This document shows positions 47,791-56,026 of a stretch of DNA of 64,000 bases, piece by piece. Position numbers and translations under genes: made by a program. The notes beneath the pieces are model-generated. The model saw only the letters and a program-made list of their open reading frames with translations. It was not told where the DNA came from and searched no databases. Within the stretch, counting starts at the first letter, position 1. Each line of letters starts with the position of its first letter. This DNA is from Poriferisodalis sp965203655. Lineage in GTDB: Bacteria > Actinomycetota > Acidimicrobiia > Acidimicrobiales > Poriferisodalaceae. The stretch lies in NCBI RefSeq assembly GCF_965203655.1, contig NZ_CBDBDD010000009.1, positions 682,001 through 746,000 on the forward strand. The letters are read 5' to 3'.

Positions 47791-47967
47791 ATGCAGGAAC
47801 GAGAGGGCAAACCTGATCGAGGGGACATCACGCGTCGGCTGAATGCGCTGTATGCACAGGAGCCCTCAGGTCTTGATCCGGTTCTGCGAACCTTGCAGGC
47901 GCGTGCGCTCGCGGACGTCGAGTTTGACGCTGACGCCGCCGTCGATCGGTCGGTTCACGACACCTAG
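47791..47967 (+). CDS. Small protein resembling the C-terminal part of an antitoxin
   Basis: 58 aa, ATG 47791. RLNALYAQEPSGLDPVLRTLQ followed by an acidic tail resembles C-terminal toxin-binding regions of some MazE- or VapB-type antitoxins. No toxin gene follows it; the next gene (cupin) is convergent. It may be a relic of a second toxin-antitoxin locus or a small orphan antitoxin. Confidence 0.5.
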   Translation: MQEREGKPDRGDITRRLNALYAQEPSGLDPVLRTLQARALADVEFDADAAVDRSVHDT

Positions 47968-47975
47968 CGCTTCGA

Positions 47976-48395
47976 CTAGTCCGGGTTGGGGGCTTGGAGC
48001 TTGCTGTGCTCGGAGAGGCTTCTGTGCTGCGTTGTTGGCCCTGGGGTTGCGAATAGCAGGCGTCCCGGTTCGTTGACGACGAGCCGGTGCCACACGCCGC
48101 GGGGCACGACACACATGCGGCCGTGCTCGAGAGTTGCGGACTCGGTTGTGCCGCTGTGGTCGAGGATGATCTCCATCGAGCCGGACAGCCCCACCAAGAC
48201 TTCATCGCCGCCCGAGTGCATCTCCCAGTGGCTGTCCTGTCCTAGCTGAACCACTCCGGTCAGGCGCCCGTCGAGGTTGCGCTCGGCGAGTGATTGCCAG
48301 AAATCAGGCGCCGTGGCGTCGAGCCGCATGGCGTCGCCGTCTGGCGTGAGGTGCAGGAAGGTCTGCTGGGGATCCAGTGACGCGTGCTCAGTCAC
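47976..48395 (-). CDS. Cupin-domain protein
   Basis: 139 aa from the GTG whose first base is 48395. A single cupin fold: HWEMHSGGDEVLVGLSGSMEIILD carries the first motif (GxxxHxH-like, with His, His and Glu ligands in HWEMH and E), and CVVPRGVWHRLVV the second. A metal site is likely, reaction unknown. Head to head with the GCPVCN membrane protein gene, 90 bases apart. Confidence 0.78.
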   Translation of the reverse strand: MTEHASLDPQQTFLHLTPDGDAMRLDATAPDFWQSLAERNLDGRLTGVVQLGQDSHWEMHSGGDEVLVGLSGSMEIILDHSGTTESATLEHGRMCVVPRGVWHRLVVNEPGRLLFATPGPTTQHRSLSEHSKLQAPNPD

Positions 48396-48472
48396 AGCGA
48401 GGATCTTTGCACCAATCTGCGGCTTGTTGTGATTGCCCGGTGGGGCGCAGATTGGCAGGGCGAGGGGCGCGG

Positions 48473-48478
48473 TAGCGT
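48473..48478 (+). promoter_or_regulatory. -10 hexamer TAGCGT, leaderless-type
   Basis: TAGCGT ends 7 bases before the GTG at 48486. Confidence 0.45.
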
Positions 48479-48485
48479 CGTCGCG

Positions 48486-48956
48486 GTGCTGCGGGAATTG
48501 CGTGAGCTGCCGAGGGCTGTGTGGCCGCGAGCCGTGGTGTACGGGGCCATCGCCGCGGTGCTCATCGGGATCCCGTCAGACCTGATCGACACGCCAATCT
48601 TCGGTCGGCCCATCGATGCTCGGTGGCTCGACTGGGTGATCTTGGCGATCACCTCGGCACTGATCGGCCTGATCTTCGCGATCCGGCCTCCGTCGAGCGC
48701 TGAGACAGGCACCGAAGCGGCCGTTGAGCGGCAGGGAACGACCACCTTGTGGGGTGGGCTGGTCTCATTCCTCGCCGTCGGCTGCCCGGTGTGCAATCAG
48801 GCGGTCGTGGCACTCGTGGGCATCTCAGGGGCGCTGTCCTGGTGGGCGCCGGTGCAGCCCATCGTGGGGCTGGCCGCCGTCGCGCTCCTGGTGTGGACGC
48901 TGCGCAAGCGGCTGCGCACCTACCGAACTGTCGCCTGCCTGATTCCCACGGCGTAG
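48486..48956 (+). CDS. Small membrane protein with a GCPVCN motif
   Basis: 156 aa from GTG 48486. Four hydrophobic segments are expected. The segment SFLAVGCPVCNQAVVALVGI contains an intramembrane CxxC, and the following GALSWWAPVQPIVGLAAVALLVWTL is conserved-looking. Related proteins in actinobacteria carry GCPxCNK and may be thiol-dependent or metal-binding membrane proteins, but no function is established that I can cite. Confidence 0.7.
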   Translation: MLRELRELPRAVWPRAVVYGAIAAVLIGIPSDLIDTPIFGRPIDARWLDWVILAITSALIGLIFAIRPPSSAETGTEAAVERQGTTTLWGGLVSFLAVGCPVCNQAVVALVGISGALSWWAPVQPIVGLAAVALLVWTLRKRLRTYRTVACLIPTA

Positions 48957-48972
48957 AGCATCGAGCGCCCGG

Positions 48973-49587
48973 TCAGTCGGGCGACGCAAGCTCGGTTCGG
49001 ATCCGGTGACGAGTAATCCACAGTCGCAGGAGTATGAGCGCTGCGAGCAGGAACGCCGTGCTTCCGTAAACCATGATCGGTACCGCTTCCACGAGCACCC
49101 CGTAGTAGCCCCACAAGATGCCTTCGCCTGCCGTCAGCACCCAGGTGAGCGGGGCCACGCCGACCGGCGCGTACGACCGCCACGCGGCCCACACAGACGG
49201 TCCGAGGTACAAGCCGTTCGACAGGCCGAGCACAGTGCCCAAGACCGTCCAGCCCGCGACAAGCTGCAAACCCACCGATGCCACCCCCACGGCAATGCCG
49301 GCAATGACAGCGATGCGCACGTCGGCGCCATTGCGCCACAGCAGGAACAGCACGAGGCCGAAGCTGATGACGGCAGCGAGCACCGCCGGAATGGTGACCC
49401 AGAATTCCTCCGCGATCACATACGCGGTCCAGCCGATGTTGATCACCATGCCGATCGCCGCCCAAGCTGGCGAGGCGCCCTCGGTCCGCTTCAGGCGCAC
49501 CAGACGCACCACTTGGGGCACGACTTGCATGAACGTCACCGCCGTCGCAACGACGGCCACCAGGTTCGCGAACTGTTCCTGACTCAC
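48973..49587 (-). CDS. PQ-loop (SWEET-like) membrane protein
   Basis: 204 aa from the GTG at 49587; the frame is open 90 bases further upstream. Seven hydrophobic segments. A PQ-loop is visible as FMQVVPQVVRLVRLKRTEGASPAW (residue about 17-40), and a second repeat half lies near GLSNGLYLGPSVWAAW. SemiSWEET and SWEET proteins export sugars, and other PQ-loop proteins carry other solutes; the substrate here is not known. Confidence 0.7.
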   Translation of the reverse strand: MSQEQFANLVAVVATAVTFMQVVPQVVRLVRLKRTEGASPAWAAIGMVINIGWTAYVIAEEFWVTIPAVLAAVISFGLVLFLLWRNGADVRIAVIAGIAVGVASVGLQLVAGWTVLGTVLGLSNGLYLGPSVWAAWRSYAPVGVAPLTWVLTAGEGILWGYYGVLVEAVPIMVYGSTAFLLAALILLRLWITRHRIRTELASPD

Positions 49588-49784
49588 GGCACGCGCTGCC
49601 GATCTCGCACGACGATTCGCCGTGAGGGCTGCCGCCGACAGCCTGGGCGCACCGCGACCATCTCGAAAGTGTCGCACCCCGCAACGATTCGCAGAGCGCC
49701 GACTGGCCCGGCGAGGTCTGCAGGCGAGAAGAACTCAGCGCCGTCACGTGCGACCGGCGCGATTTCGGGGTTGCATGGTCATTC

Positions 49785-51101
49785 GTGACCGACCTCGGCA
49801 ATGGAGCGCAGGCCCGTCAGCGCAGGTTGACCGGGGCCGCCGCGGTGGTGCTGATGGCGCTGATTGCCGCGGTCGCCCAGTCATTCGGGCGGTTCACCTA
49901 CGGCGTGCTGCTGCCTGCAGTCCGCGACGACCTCGGCTTGTCGAACACGGTGGCCGGGTCGCTCGTAACCGTCAACATGGCGGCGTACCTGGTGGGCAGT
50001 CTCATCGTGGCTGCGGCATCGAGCCGGTTCCGGCTGCTGTCGGTGATGCGGGTCGGTGTGGTGGTCGCGATTATCGGCCAAGCGCTCGCGACCGTCTCGC
50101 CGGGACCGCTCGTGCTAGGTGCGGGCTTGTTCGCTCAAGGTCTGGGCGGCGCCCTGACGTGGATCCCCGCCCCGGTGATCACCGCCGACGCGATCGCCCC
50201 CGAACGGCGCGGCCTGGCCGTCGGCTTTCTCGGCGCAGGCATGGGGCTCGGCGTCGTCTTCGCCGGCCAGCTCTCCGGCTTTGTTCGCTCGACGATGGGG
50301 GACTCGTCGTGGCGGACCGTCTACTTCGTGCAGCTCATCATCGGTGCCGTTCTGGCGGTCGTGGTGCTGCTCGCCATCGGCCACCGCCAAGCGCGTCTGG
50401 CATCACGGACAGGCCTCGGCGGGTTCGGCGCGCTGCGGCGCGTGCCCGGCTGGGCGCCGCTGGTCTCCGCGTTCTTCGTGTTCGGCCTGCTGTACCTGCT
50501 GGTCATCTCGTTCCTCACCACGCGGCTGGAAGACGACAGCGGCTGGACGAGCGCCCAAGCGTCGCTCGCGTTCACGCTCGTCGGGCTGGCGATGATCTTC
50601 GGGGGGCCGTTGTTCATCGCGTTGTCGGAGCGCATCGGAGCCCGAACGACGCTCGCCATCTCATTCGCAGGCTGGGCGGTGGTCACCACGCTGATGCTGC
50701 CGGGATGGCTCGCGCCGACGCTGGCGCTGTCGGTGGCAGTTGGCCTGCTGTTCGCATCGATGCCGTCGGTGCTGACCGCCTATGTCGTCAACAACACCAG
50801 CACCGACGACTACGGACCGGCGTTCGCAGCGGTCACTTTCTCGTTTGGGATCGCCCAGATGATCTCGCCGCAGCTCGGAGGCTTCATCGCCGACACGGCG
50901 GGCTCATTCACGCCGGTGTTCCTGCTCTCGGCGTCGTTGGCAGTGGTCGGCATGTTCGCCTCGTTCGGCCTGCCGCGCCGCAACCGGCCGGGCTTCCCGG
51001 CGGTGCCCGCTCCCGGGCCCACCGCAACGCCGCAGCCCGACTGGCGCTACATCAACATGACCTACACCGTCACGCCCCAGGGCCGGCCCACGGCCCGATG
51101 A
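49785..51101 (+). CDS. MFS transporter (second of two related copies)
   Basis: 438 aa from GTG 49785. Twelve hydrophobic segments. The N-terminus (AAVAQSFGRFTYGVLLPAVRDD followed by LSNTVAGSLVTVNMAAYLVG) is clearly paralogous to the MFS protein at 38689. Motif A-like loop after helix 2 (SSRFRLLSVMRVG) and a long C-terminal tail after the last helix are seen. Substrate unknown. Confidence 0.83.
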   Translation: MTDLGNGAQARQRRLTGAAAVVLMALIAAVAQSFGRFTYGVLLPAVRDDLGLSNTVAGSLVTVNMAAYLVGSLIVAAASSRFRLLSVMRVGVVVAIIGQALATVSPGPLVLGAGLFAQGLGGALTWIPAPVITADAIAPERRGLAVGFLGAGMGLGVVFAGQLSGFVRSTMGDSSWRTVYFVQLIIGAVLAVVVLLAIGHRQARLASRTGLGGFGALRRVPGWAPLVSAFFVFGLLYLLVISFLTTRLEDDSGWTSAQASLAFTLVGLAMIFGGPLFIALSERIGARTTLAISFAGWAVVTTLMLPGWLAPTLALSVAVGLLFASMPSVLTAYVVNNTSTDDYGPAFAAVTFSFGIAQMISPQLGGFIADTAGSFTPVFLLSASLAVVGMFASFGLPRRNRPGFPAVPAPGPTATPQPDWRYINMTYTVTPQGRPTAR

Positions 51102-51275
51102 ACCGTTGACACCACCGCCTGCTGCTGCGACTGACACTGCCGTGGCGCGGTCCAGTTCACACCTGCGAGCGGTGTCCGTGGAGCGTGCGGCGCTGACCTA
51201 TCGTCCTGTTGCAGACCGGGGTTGTATGGATACCGACGGTCGGGATCGGCCGTTGCGCCTGCAAGGAAGCGCATC

Positions 51276-52475
51276 ATGTTGAAGCTGCGGGGTTTCAGGT
51301 TCGCGTCGCTGTTGGTGATTGCCGCAATTGTCTGTGCTGCGTGCACGGGCGGCGACGGCGGCGACACCACGACGGTTCCCGAGACCCCCGCGCTGACCGA
51401 TACTGCGCCGCCCGATACTGCGCCGCCCGATGAAGTGTCGGCGACGCCAGGCGACGGCATCAGCGTGACCATGGGTCGGGCCAACTGGAACAGCGGATAC
51501 TTCCAGGCCGAGATCTTCCGCCAACTGCTCGGTGAACTGGGCTATGACGTGTCCGATCCCGCAGAGCTGGAGCTCGGTCCCAATGCCGCCTATGTGGCTC
51601 TGGCTGAGGGACAGATGGACTTCTGGGCCAATAGCTGGTACCCGCTTCACGATTCGTGGCTCGCAGGCGAACTGCCCGACGGCTCCCTCGTGGGACACCA
51701 CCTCACCGTCGTCGGCGAGCAGATGATCGCCGGCGGCATTCAGGGATTCCTGGTCACCAAGTCATTCGCCGACGAGTACGGCGTGTACACGATGGACGAG
51801 CTGAACCGCAACGCCGATGCTCTTGCCGCGTTCGACGCGACCGATCCGGTACCCGGCAACGGTGTGGCGGACATCTTCGGATGCGCCGAGTCGTGGACGT
51901 GCGACAACATCATCGAATCGCAGATCGCATTCTCAGGTTGGGACAACATCGTCCAGACGATCGCCGGGTACGACGCGATGTTCGCCCAAGCCGTCGACGC
52001 TGCCAACGAGAACCTGCCCATGGTGATCTACATGTGGACTCCTTCGGCATACATCACCATGCTCCGCCCGGGCGACAACGTGTACTGGCTCGGTGTCGAG
52101 TCGGTACTGGACGACTCGAATCCCACCGGCTTCGAGGGCGGCGAGGCGCATGACCAGCGGGGTGCCGACGGCACCGGCGGATATGCGGCAATCGGCGCGG
52201 ACCTCTGCCCTGCAGCGGCGGACACTGACGACGGGCTGTGCCCGATCGGCTGGGTCGCAGCCGACATCCTGGTGACAGCCAACACCGAATTTCTCGGGGC
52301 CAACCCTGCCGCGGAAGCACTCTTCGAGGTCGTGCGGTTGCCGGTGATCGAAGTGTCTCAGGCCAACGTGGCACAAGACGAGGGCACGGTTGCGGCTGAC
52401 TTGGCTACTGCGTGGATTGCCGACAACCGCACCACCGTTGACGCGTGGCTTGGCGCCGCCCGGGCCGCCTCGTAG
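51276..52475 (+). CDS. Glycine betaine/proline-type ABC substrate-binding lipoprotein (orphan)
   Basis: 399 aa from ATG 51276 with AAGGAAG 9 bases upstream. Signal peptide FASLLVIAAIVCAAC with lipobox CAAC. A Thr/Pro linker (TDTAPPDTAPPD, encoded by two 15-bp repeats) leads to an OpuAC-like domain: MGRANWNSGYFQAEIFRQLL, LAEGQMDFWANSWYPLHDSW (aromatic cage for quaternary amines), and YMWTPSAYITMLRPGDNVYWL. No ATPase or permease gene is adjacent, so it should use a transporter elsewhere. Confidence 0.85.
   Translation: MLKLRGFRFASLLVIAAIVCAACTGGDGGDTTTVPETPALTDTAPPDTAPPDEVSATPGDGISVTMGRANWNSGYFQAEIFRQLLGELGYDVSDPAELELGPNAAYVALAEGQMDFWANSWYPLHDSWLAGELPDGSLVGHHLTVVGEQMIAGGIQGFLVTKSFADEYGVYTMDELNRNADALAAFDATDPVPGNGVADIFGCAESWTCDNIIESQIAFSGWDNIVQTIAGYDAMFAQAVDAANENLPMVIYMWTPSAYITMLRPGDNVYWLGVESVLDDSNPTGFEGGEAHDQRGADGTGGYAAIGADLCPAAADTDDGLCPIGWVAADILVTANTEFLGANPAAEALFEVVRLPVIEVSQANVAQDEGTVAADLATAWIADNRTTVDAWLGAARAAS
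51399..51428 (+). repeat. Two 15-bp tandem repeats in the lipoprotein linker
   Basis: GATACTGCGCCGCCC occurs twice in a row and encodes the DTAPP-DTAPP linker. Slippage could change linker length. Confidence 0.8.
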
Positions 52476-52538
52476 GCCAACCCGTCGAGCGGTCGCACCG
52501 CTGGCGCGTTCTCAACAGGACCAGGGCGTGGCACGAAC

Positions 52539-52544
52539 TAGCGT
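52539..52544 (+). promoter_or_regulatory. -10 hexamer TAGCGT, leaderless-type
   Basis: TAGCGT ends 8 bases before the ATG at 52553. Confidence 0.4.
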
Positions 52545-52552
52545 CCACTTTG

Positions 52553-53422
52553 ATGTCTGGTCCGAGCGGGCCTCGTGTGCCGACCGGCAATCCGGTCGTG
52601 CCGTTGACGCCGTCGGACATTGCTACGCAGGTGTCGCACCTGGCCATACGCCGGGCGGCGCTGAGCTTCGGATCGATGTCTGTGCTGGCCGCGATGGCGG
52701 GCGTGTTCGTAGCGCTCGGCGCCATGCTGACCAACACCATCGCGGCATCGTCGAACCTCGGCCTCGGTCCCACCCGGCTCCTGATGGGCATCGGATTGTC
52801 GACGGGGCTGTTTCTGGTGGTGATCACCGGCGCGGAGCTGTTCACCGGCAACAACCTCATGGTGATCGGGCTGCTGGACCACCAGATCACCGTCCGCCAG
52901 CTCATCCGGAACTGGATCTCGGTGTACTTGGGCAACTTCGCCGGCGCATTGGCCGTGGTGCTGGTGGTGTTCTGGTCGCGCTGGTGGGAGATCGCCGATT
53001 TCTCGTTCGGCGCCGCAGCGCTCACCAACGCACACGCCAAGATCGATCTCGGGCTCGGCACCGTGTTCGCCCGGGGGATTCTCGCGAACGTGTTCGTGTG
53101 CCTGGCGCTGTGGCTGGCCACGGCGGGCCGCTCGCTCATCGACAAGCTGGTCGCCGTGGTGCTGCCGATCTCGGCGTTCGTGGCCGGCGGCTTCGAGCAC
53201 AGCGTGGCCGACATGTACTTCGTGCCGATCGGCATGCTGGTCTCGGGTCAACCTGAGGTCGCCGAGGCAGCGCAGCTCTCAAGCGCCCAGCTGGACGGCC
53301 TGAACGGGGCGTGGTTCGCCGGCTTCCTGGCGATCGTGACGCTGGGCAACGTGGTCGGCGGCGTCGCGGTGTCACTTGCCAACTGGTTCGTGCACCTGCG
53401 CAGGATCCCGACCGTCGGCTGA
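52553..53422 (+). CDS. Formate/nitrite transporter (FNT) family channel
   Basis: 289 aa from ATG 52553; upstream frame is open but lies in the lipoprotein end. Six hydrophobic helices. FNT signatures are ITGAELFTGNNLMV and FEHSVADMYFVPIGML, with the first His near the conserved pore. FNT pentamers move formate, nitrite or hydrosulfide; which ion cannot be decided here. It lies 77 bases after the lipoprotein gene and ends convergent with the Ddn-like gene. Confidence 0.9.
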   Translation: MSGPSGPRVPTGNPVVPLTPSDIATQVSHLAIRRAALSFGSMSVLAAMAGVFVALGAMLTNTIAASSNLGLGPTRLLMGIGLSTGLFLVVITGAELFTGNNLMVIGLLDHQITVRQLIRNWISVYLGNFAGALAVVLVVFWSRWWEIADFSFGAAALTNAHAKIDLGLGTVFARGILANVFVCLALWLATAGRSLIDKLVAVVLPISAFVAGGFEHSVADMYFVPIGMLVSGQPEVAEAAQLSSAQLDGLNGAWFAGFLAIVTLGNVVGGVAVSLANWFVHLRRIPTVG

Positions 53423-53450
53423 GCCTTCGCCAATCTCGGCTTGGGTGCGC

Positions 53451-53912
53451 TCAGCTGCCTCTGGCTTCGGTCTCCTCGGCGGGCTCGAGCATGACGATGG
53501 GGAATTCGCGGTCAGTCCTCGCCTGGAATCGGAGGTAGTGGTCGTCCCTGGCGGTCACTTGCTCCCACAGCTCGGCGCGCTCGTCGCCTTCGGTCAAGCG
53601 GGCAGTCATCGGCCGGATGCCCGCGCGGTTGCGAACTCTTACCGACGGGTTGTCAAGCATGTTCAAGAACCATGCCGGGTGCTTCGAGTCGCCCCCGCGC
53701 GAGCCGATGACGACGACGGCGCCATTCCGCTCTGCGACCGCAGACAGCAGCGTGGTGCGGGGTTCACCGCTGCGCCGGCCCGTCATGGTCACTTCGATGA
53801 TCGGCGTTCCCTTGTGGATCCAGCCGATGCGACCGCCGCTGCAGCGGATCGCCGTTCGGTTCGCCCAGTTCGCAAGCTTGAAGGTGAAATCAGACCACAC
53901 GTTCACTGCCAC
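53451..53912 (-). CDS. Ddn-like deazaflavin (F420)-dependent nitroreductase family protein
   Basis: 153 aa from the GTG at 53912; the open frame extends upstream into the next promoter. KHPAWFLNMLDNPSVRVR and the TMTGRRSGEPRTTLL strand are the family signature. The fold is a split beta-barrel that binds F420 and reduces electrophiles such as quinones or nitro compounds. The cofE and fbiA genes in this window supply the cofactor. Physiological substrate unknown. Confidence 0.85.
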   Translation of the reverse strand: MAVNVWSDFTFKLANWANRTAIRCSGGRIGWIHKGTPIIEVTMTGRRSGEPRTTLLSAVAERNGAVVVIGSRGGDSKHPAWFLNMLDNPSVRVRNRAGIRPMTARLTEGDERAELWEQVTARDDHYLRFQARTDREFPIVMLEPAEETEARGS

Positions 53913-53957
53913 ACCGCCATTCTCGCCGATCCGCAGCCCTGAGGAAGGGGCGCGCCA

Positions 53958-53963
53958 TACGCT
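53958..53963 (+). promoter_or_regulatory. -10 hexamer TACGCT with a 12-codon leader ORF
   Basis: TACGCT ends 6 bases before an ATG at 53970 that opens a 12-codon ORF, MSLADMMRPEWQ, stopping at 54008 and overlapping the ATG of the next gene (53999). So a short leader peptide may be translated ahead of the membrane protein. Confidence 0.4.
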
Positions 53964-53998
53964 GAGTCCATGTCCCTCGCGGACATGATGAGGCCCGA

Positions 53999-54235
53999 AT
54001 GGCAATGATCTTGACAGTCACCTTCTACGGGTGCCTCCTCGGAGGCGTGTTGGCGATTGCGGCCGCAATTGTCTTTGCGGAGCAACGCGTGAGCGCGCTG
54101 TGGCTGTCGACGATGCTGCTGCTGGTCGCGAGCGTGCTCGCCATCGGTTCGATCGGTATCTTCCTGCTCGTCGTGCCAATCTTCACCGGACTCGCAGCAG
54201 TGACCCAGAGTCGACAAAGAGACCGAACGTCATGA
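53999..54235 (+). CDS. Small two-helix membrane protein
   Basis: 78 aa. Two hydrophobic stretches, ILTVTFYGCLLGGVLAIAAA and ALWLSTMLLLVASVLAIGSI, and a positively charged tail. A GATGAGG ribosome site precedes ATG 53999. The stop overlaps the next ATG, so it is coupled to the HugZ-like gene. Unknown function; it may be a partner of that protein. Confidence 0.6.
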   Translation: MAMILTVTFYGCLLGGVLAIAAAIVFAEQRVSALWLSTMLLLVASVLAIGSIGIFLLVVPIFTGLAAVTQSRQRDRTS

Positions 54236-55029
54236 CACGTCCTGCCTCCCATGGCGGCGGCGAGGCCGGCCCCCCGATCGCAGGCGATCCCTCATCGTTT
54301 CCATCCGACGCGGAGTTGTCACGGACACTGGTAGCAGCCACCAGGATCGCCAGCCTCTCGACGCTGACCGCCGATGGATTTCCATACGGCAGCGTCGTCT
54401 CTTACGCTGCTGACGACGCCGGTGCGCCGGTCATCCTCATCTCAGAAATGGCCGAGCACACTGTCAATGCCCGCGGCGATGACCGGGCGAGCATGCTGAT
54501 CGTCGACGGTGCCGGCGACGGCGACCCTCTGGGCCGAGCTCGGCTGACGCTTGTCGGCCGCTTGGAGGTGCTCGACGACCCCGGCGCACTGCGCGACCGC
54601 TACCTCGAGACCCACCCCTACGCGGCCTACTACGCGGACTTCACCGACTTCGCGTTCTGGCGCCTCGATGTCACACAGTGCCGCTACGTGGGCGGTTTCG
54701 GACACATGAGCTGGGTCACCGCCGACGGCTACCGCGACGCCGCGGTCGATCCGCTGTGGGAGGCCGCCGCAGGGATCATCGAGCACATGAACGACGACCA
54801 CGCCGACGCCAACCTGATGTATGCGCAGGTCCAGGCCGGCCTCGACGATGCCACCGATGCGGCCATGGTGGGGATCGACCGCTACGGGCTCACCCTGCGT
54901 GTCACGACCCCGGCAGGACCGCGGATGGCACGTGTGCCCTACGGCGAACCGCTCACCGCGTCCGATCAAGCGCAGGCAGCCGTCATCGAGTTGCTAAAGG
55001 AAGCTCGGGCCCAACGCGGTCAAGCCTGA
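54232..55029 (+). CDS. HugZ-like protein (FMN-binding split barrel plus DUF2470)
   Basis: 265 aa from ATG 54232, which overlaps the TGA of the small membrane gene. The first part (LSRTLVAATRIASLSTLTADG, GSVVSYAADDAG, ILISEMAEHTVNARGDDRASML) is a pyridoxamine phosphate oxidase-like split barrel. WRLDVTQCRYVGGFG and IIEHMNDDHADANLMYAQVQ mark the C-terminal DUF2470 domain. HugZ-type proteins open heme to release iron; alternative flavin-dependent roles exist. Confidence 0.82.
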   Translation: MTRPASHGGGEAGPPIAGDPSSFPSDAELSRTLVAATRIASLSTLTADGFPYGSVVSYAADDAGAPVILISEMAEHTVNARGDDRASMLIVDGAGDGDPLGRARLTLVGRLEVLDDPGALRDRYLETHPYAAYYADFTDFAFWRLDVTQCRYVGGFGHMSWVTADGYRDAAVDPLWEAAAGIIEHMNDDHADANLMYAQVQAGLDDATDAAMVGIDRYGLTLRVTTPAGPRMARVPYGEPLTASDQAQAAVIELLKEARAQRGQA

Positions 55030-55080
55030 CAACACCCCGCGGTCCGCAGCCGGGTGACAAAGCTCGAAATCAGCGCGCTG

Positions 55081-55086
55081 TACTGT
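55081..55086 (+). promoter_or_regulatory. -10 hexamer TACTGT, leaderless-type
   Basis: TACTGT ends 7 bases before the GTG at 55094. Confidence 0.45.
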
Positions 55087-55093
55087 TGGCCGC

Positions 55094-55918
55094 GTGTCGT
55101 CACAAACCGAAACGGTCACTGTGGCCGAGCTCAAGGAACTGCTCGCCGAACCGGCTGCTCGCATAGAGCTTCACGACGCCATTCATGACGAGACGATCCG
55201 GACAATCGAAGCTCTCCGCGATGCCGATTGCCAGGGCTACGACGAGTGCGTGCGGGCCTACGAGGCTGCATCGGCCAACCTGATCGAACTGCTGGTCACC
55301 GGCGCCTATTTCTCGAATTGCGCGGACCACGACAAGGCCTGGGCTCACGCTGTGCGCCTGCTGGCCAACCGGATTCCTTTCGCGGGCTCAGCCGATGGAA
55401 CTGAGATCAACCTGCAGCACCAAGTCACGCTGCTGGCGATCTACGCGGTCGCCTTCGGCGCTGCCGCTGCCGATCGGCTCGACCCGCTCGCGCGGATCAT
55501 CGGGACGGTGCACGCCGAGGACGACGGCAGGGTCGGGCGGGTCACGTATCTGGTCAACTGCGAGCGGCTCAAGCGAGCGGACGAAGCGCCGATCCAGGCA
55601 TCGCTGCGCTTGTGGATGACACTGCGGTCGATCACCGACGAGTTCGTACCCAAGACCACCGAGGACGCCCTTTTCGACGCCTTGCTCGACGAGATCGAGT
55701 ACCTGCTCGGCGTGACCCACGGGCGCGACACCGCCGAGGGAACCGGCCCGGTGGGGTACGGGGCGATCCAAGTGCTCGCCACCCGCGTGGCACCCGATCG
55801 TCTCGTGCGGCGCAACCTGGATCTGCTCATCGCGCACGACGCCTTCCAAAGCGTCGACGAGTTCTACATCTGCCGCGAGCGCTACAACAAGCGGTACGCC
55901 GCCGAAGCACGGGTCTGA
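55094..55918 (+). CDS. Hypothetical helical protein
   Basis: 274 aa, GTG start. Mostly helical with Leu/Ala-rich segments (LLAIYAVAFGAAAADRLDPLA, GRVTYLVNCERLKRADEAP) and no membrane helix or signal peptide. RNLDLLIAHDAFQSVDEFYICRERYNKRY is the conserved-looking C-terminus. I do not recognise a family. It is monocistronic, convergent with the sterol-desaturase-like gene. Confidence 0.55.
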   Translation: MSSQTETVTVAELKELLAEPAARIELHDAIHDETIRTIEALRDADCQGYDECVRAYEAASANLIELLVTGAYFSNCADHDKAWAHAVRLLANRIPFAGSADGTEINLQHQVTLLAIYAVAFGAAAADRLDPLARIIGTVHAEDDGRVGRVTYLVNCERLKRADEAPIQASLRLWMTLRSITDEFVPKTTEDALFDALLDEIEYLLGVTHGRDTAEGTGPVGYGAIQVLATRVAPDRLVRRNLDLLIAHDAFQSVDEFYICRERYNKRYAAEARV

Positions 55919-55989
55919 ACCCATCGCTCGACTCGCGCCCGGCGGAATTGGGTCCGGACGTCCCGCCCTTGTGGTGGAAGCGACTGCTT

Positions 55990-56026
55990 AGTGCGACGCA
56001 CTGTGCTGGCTCAGCGCGACGCGCTG
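55990..56026. repeat. Two adjacent perfect hairpins in the convergent gap
   Basis: AGTGCG-A-CGCACT (55990-56002) and CAGCGCG-A-CGCGCTG (56012-56026) are perfect inverted repeats with a 1-base centre, and their flanks are also directly repeated (CTGTGCTGGC and CTGTGCCGGC). The second contains the stop codon of the desaturase-like gene. They may act as a bidirectional terminator; no T-run is seen. Confidence 0.5.
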
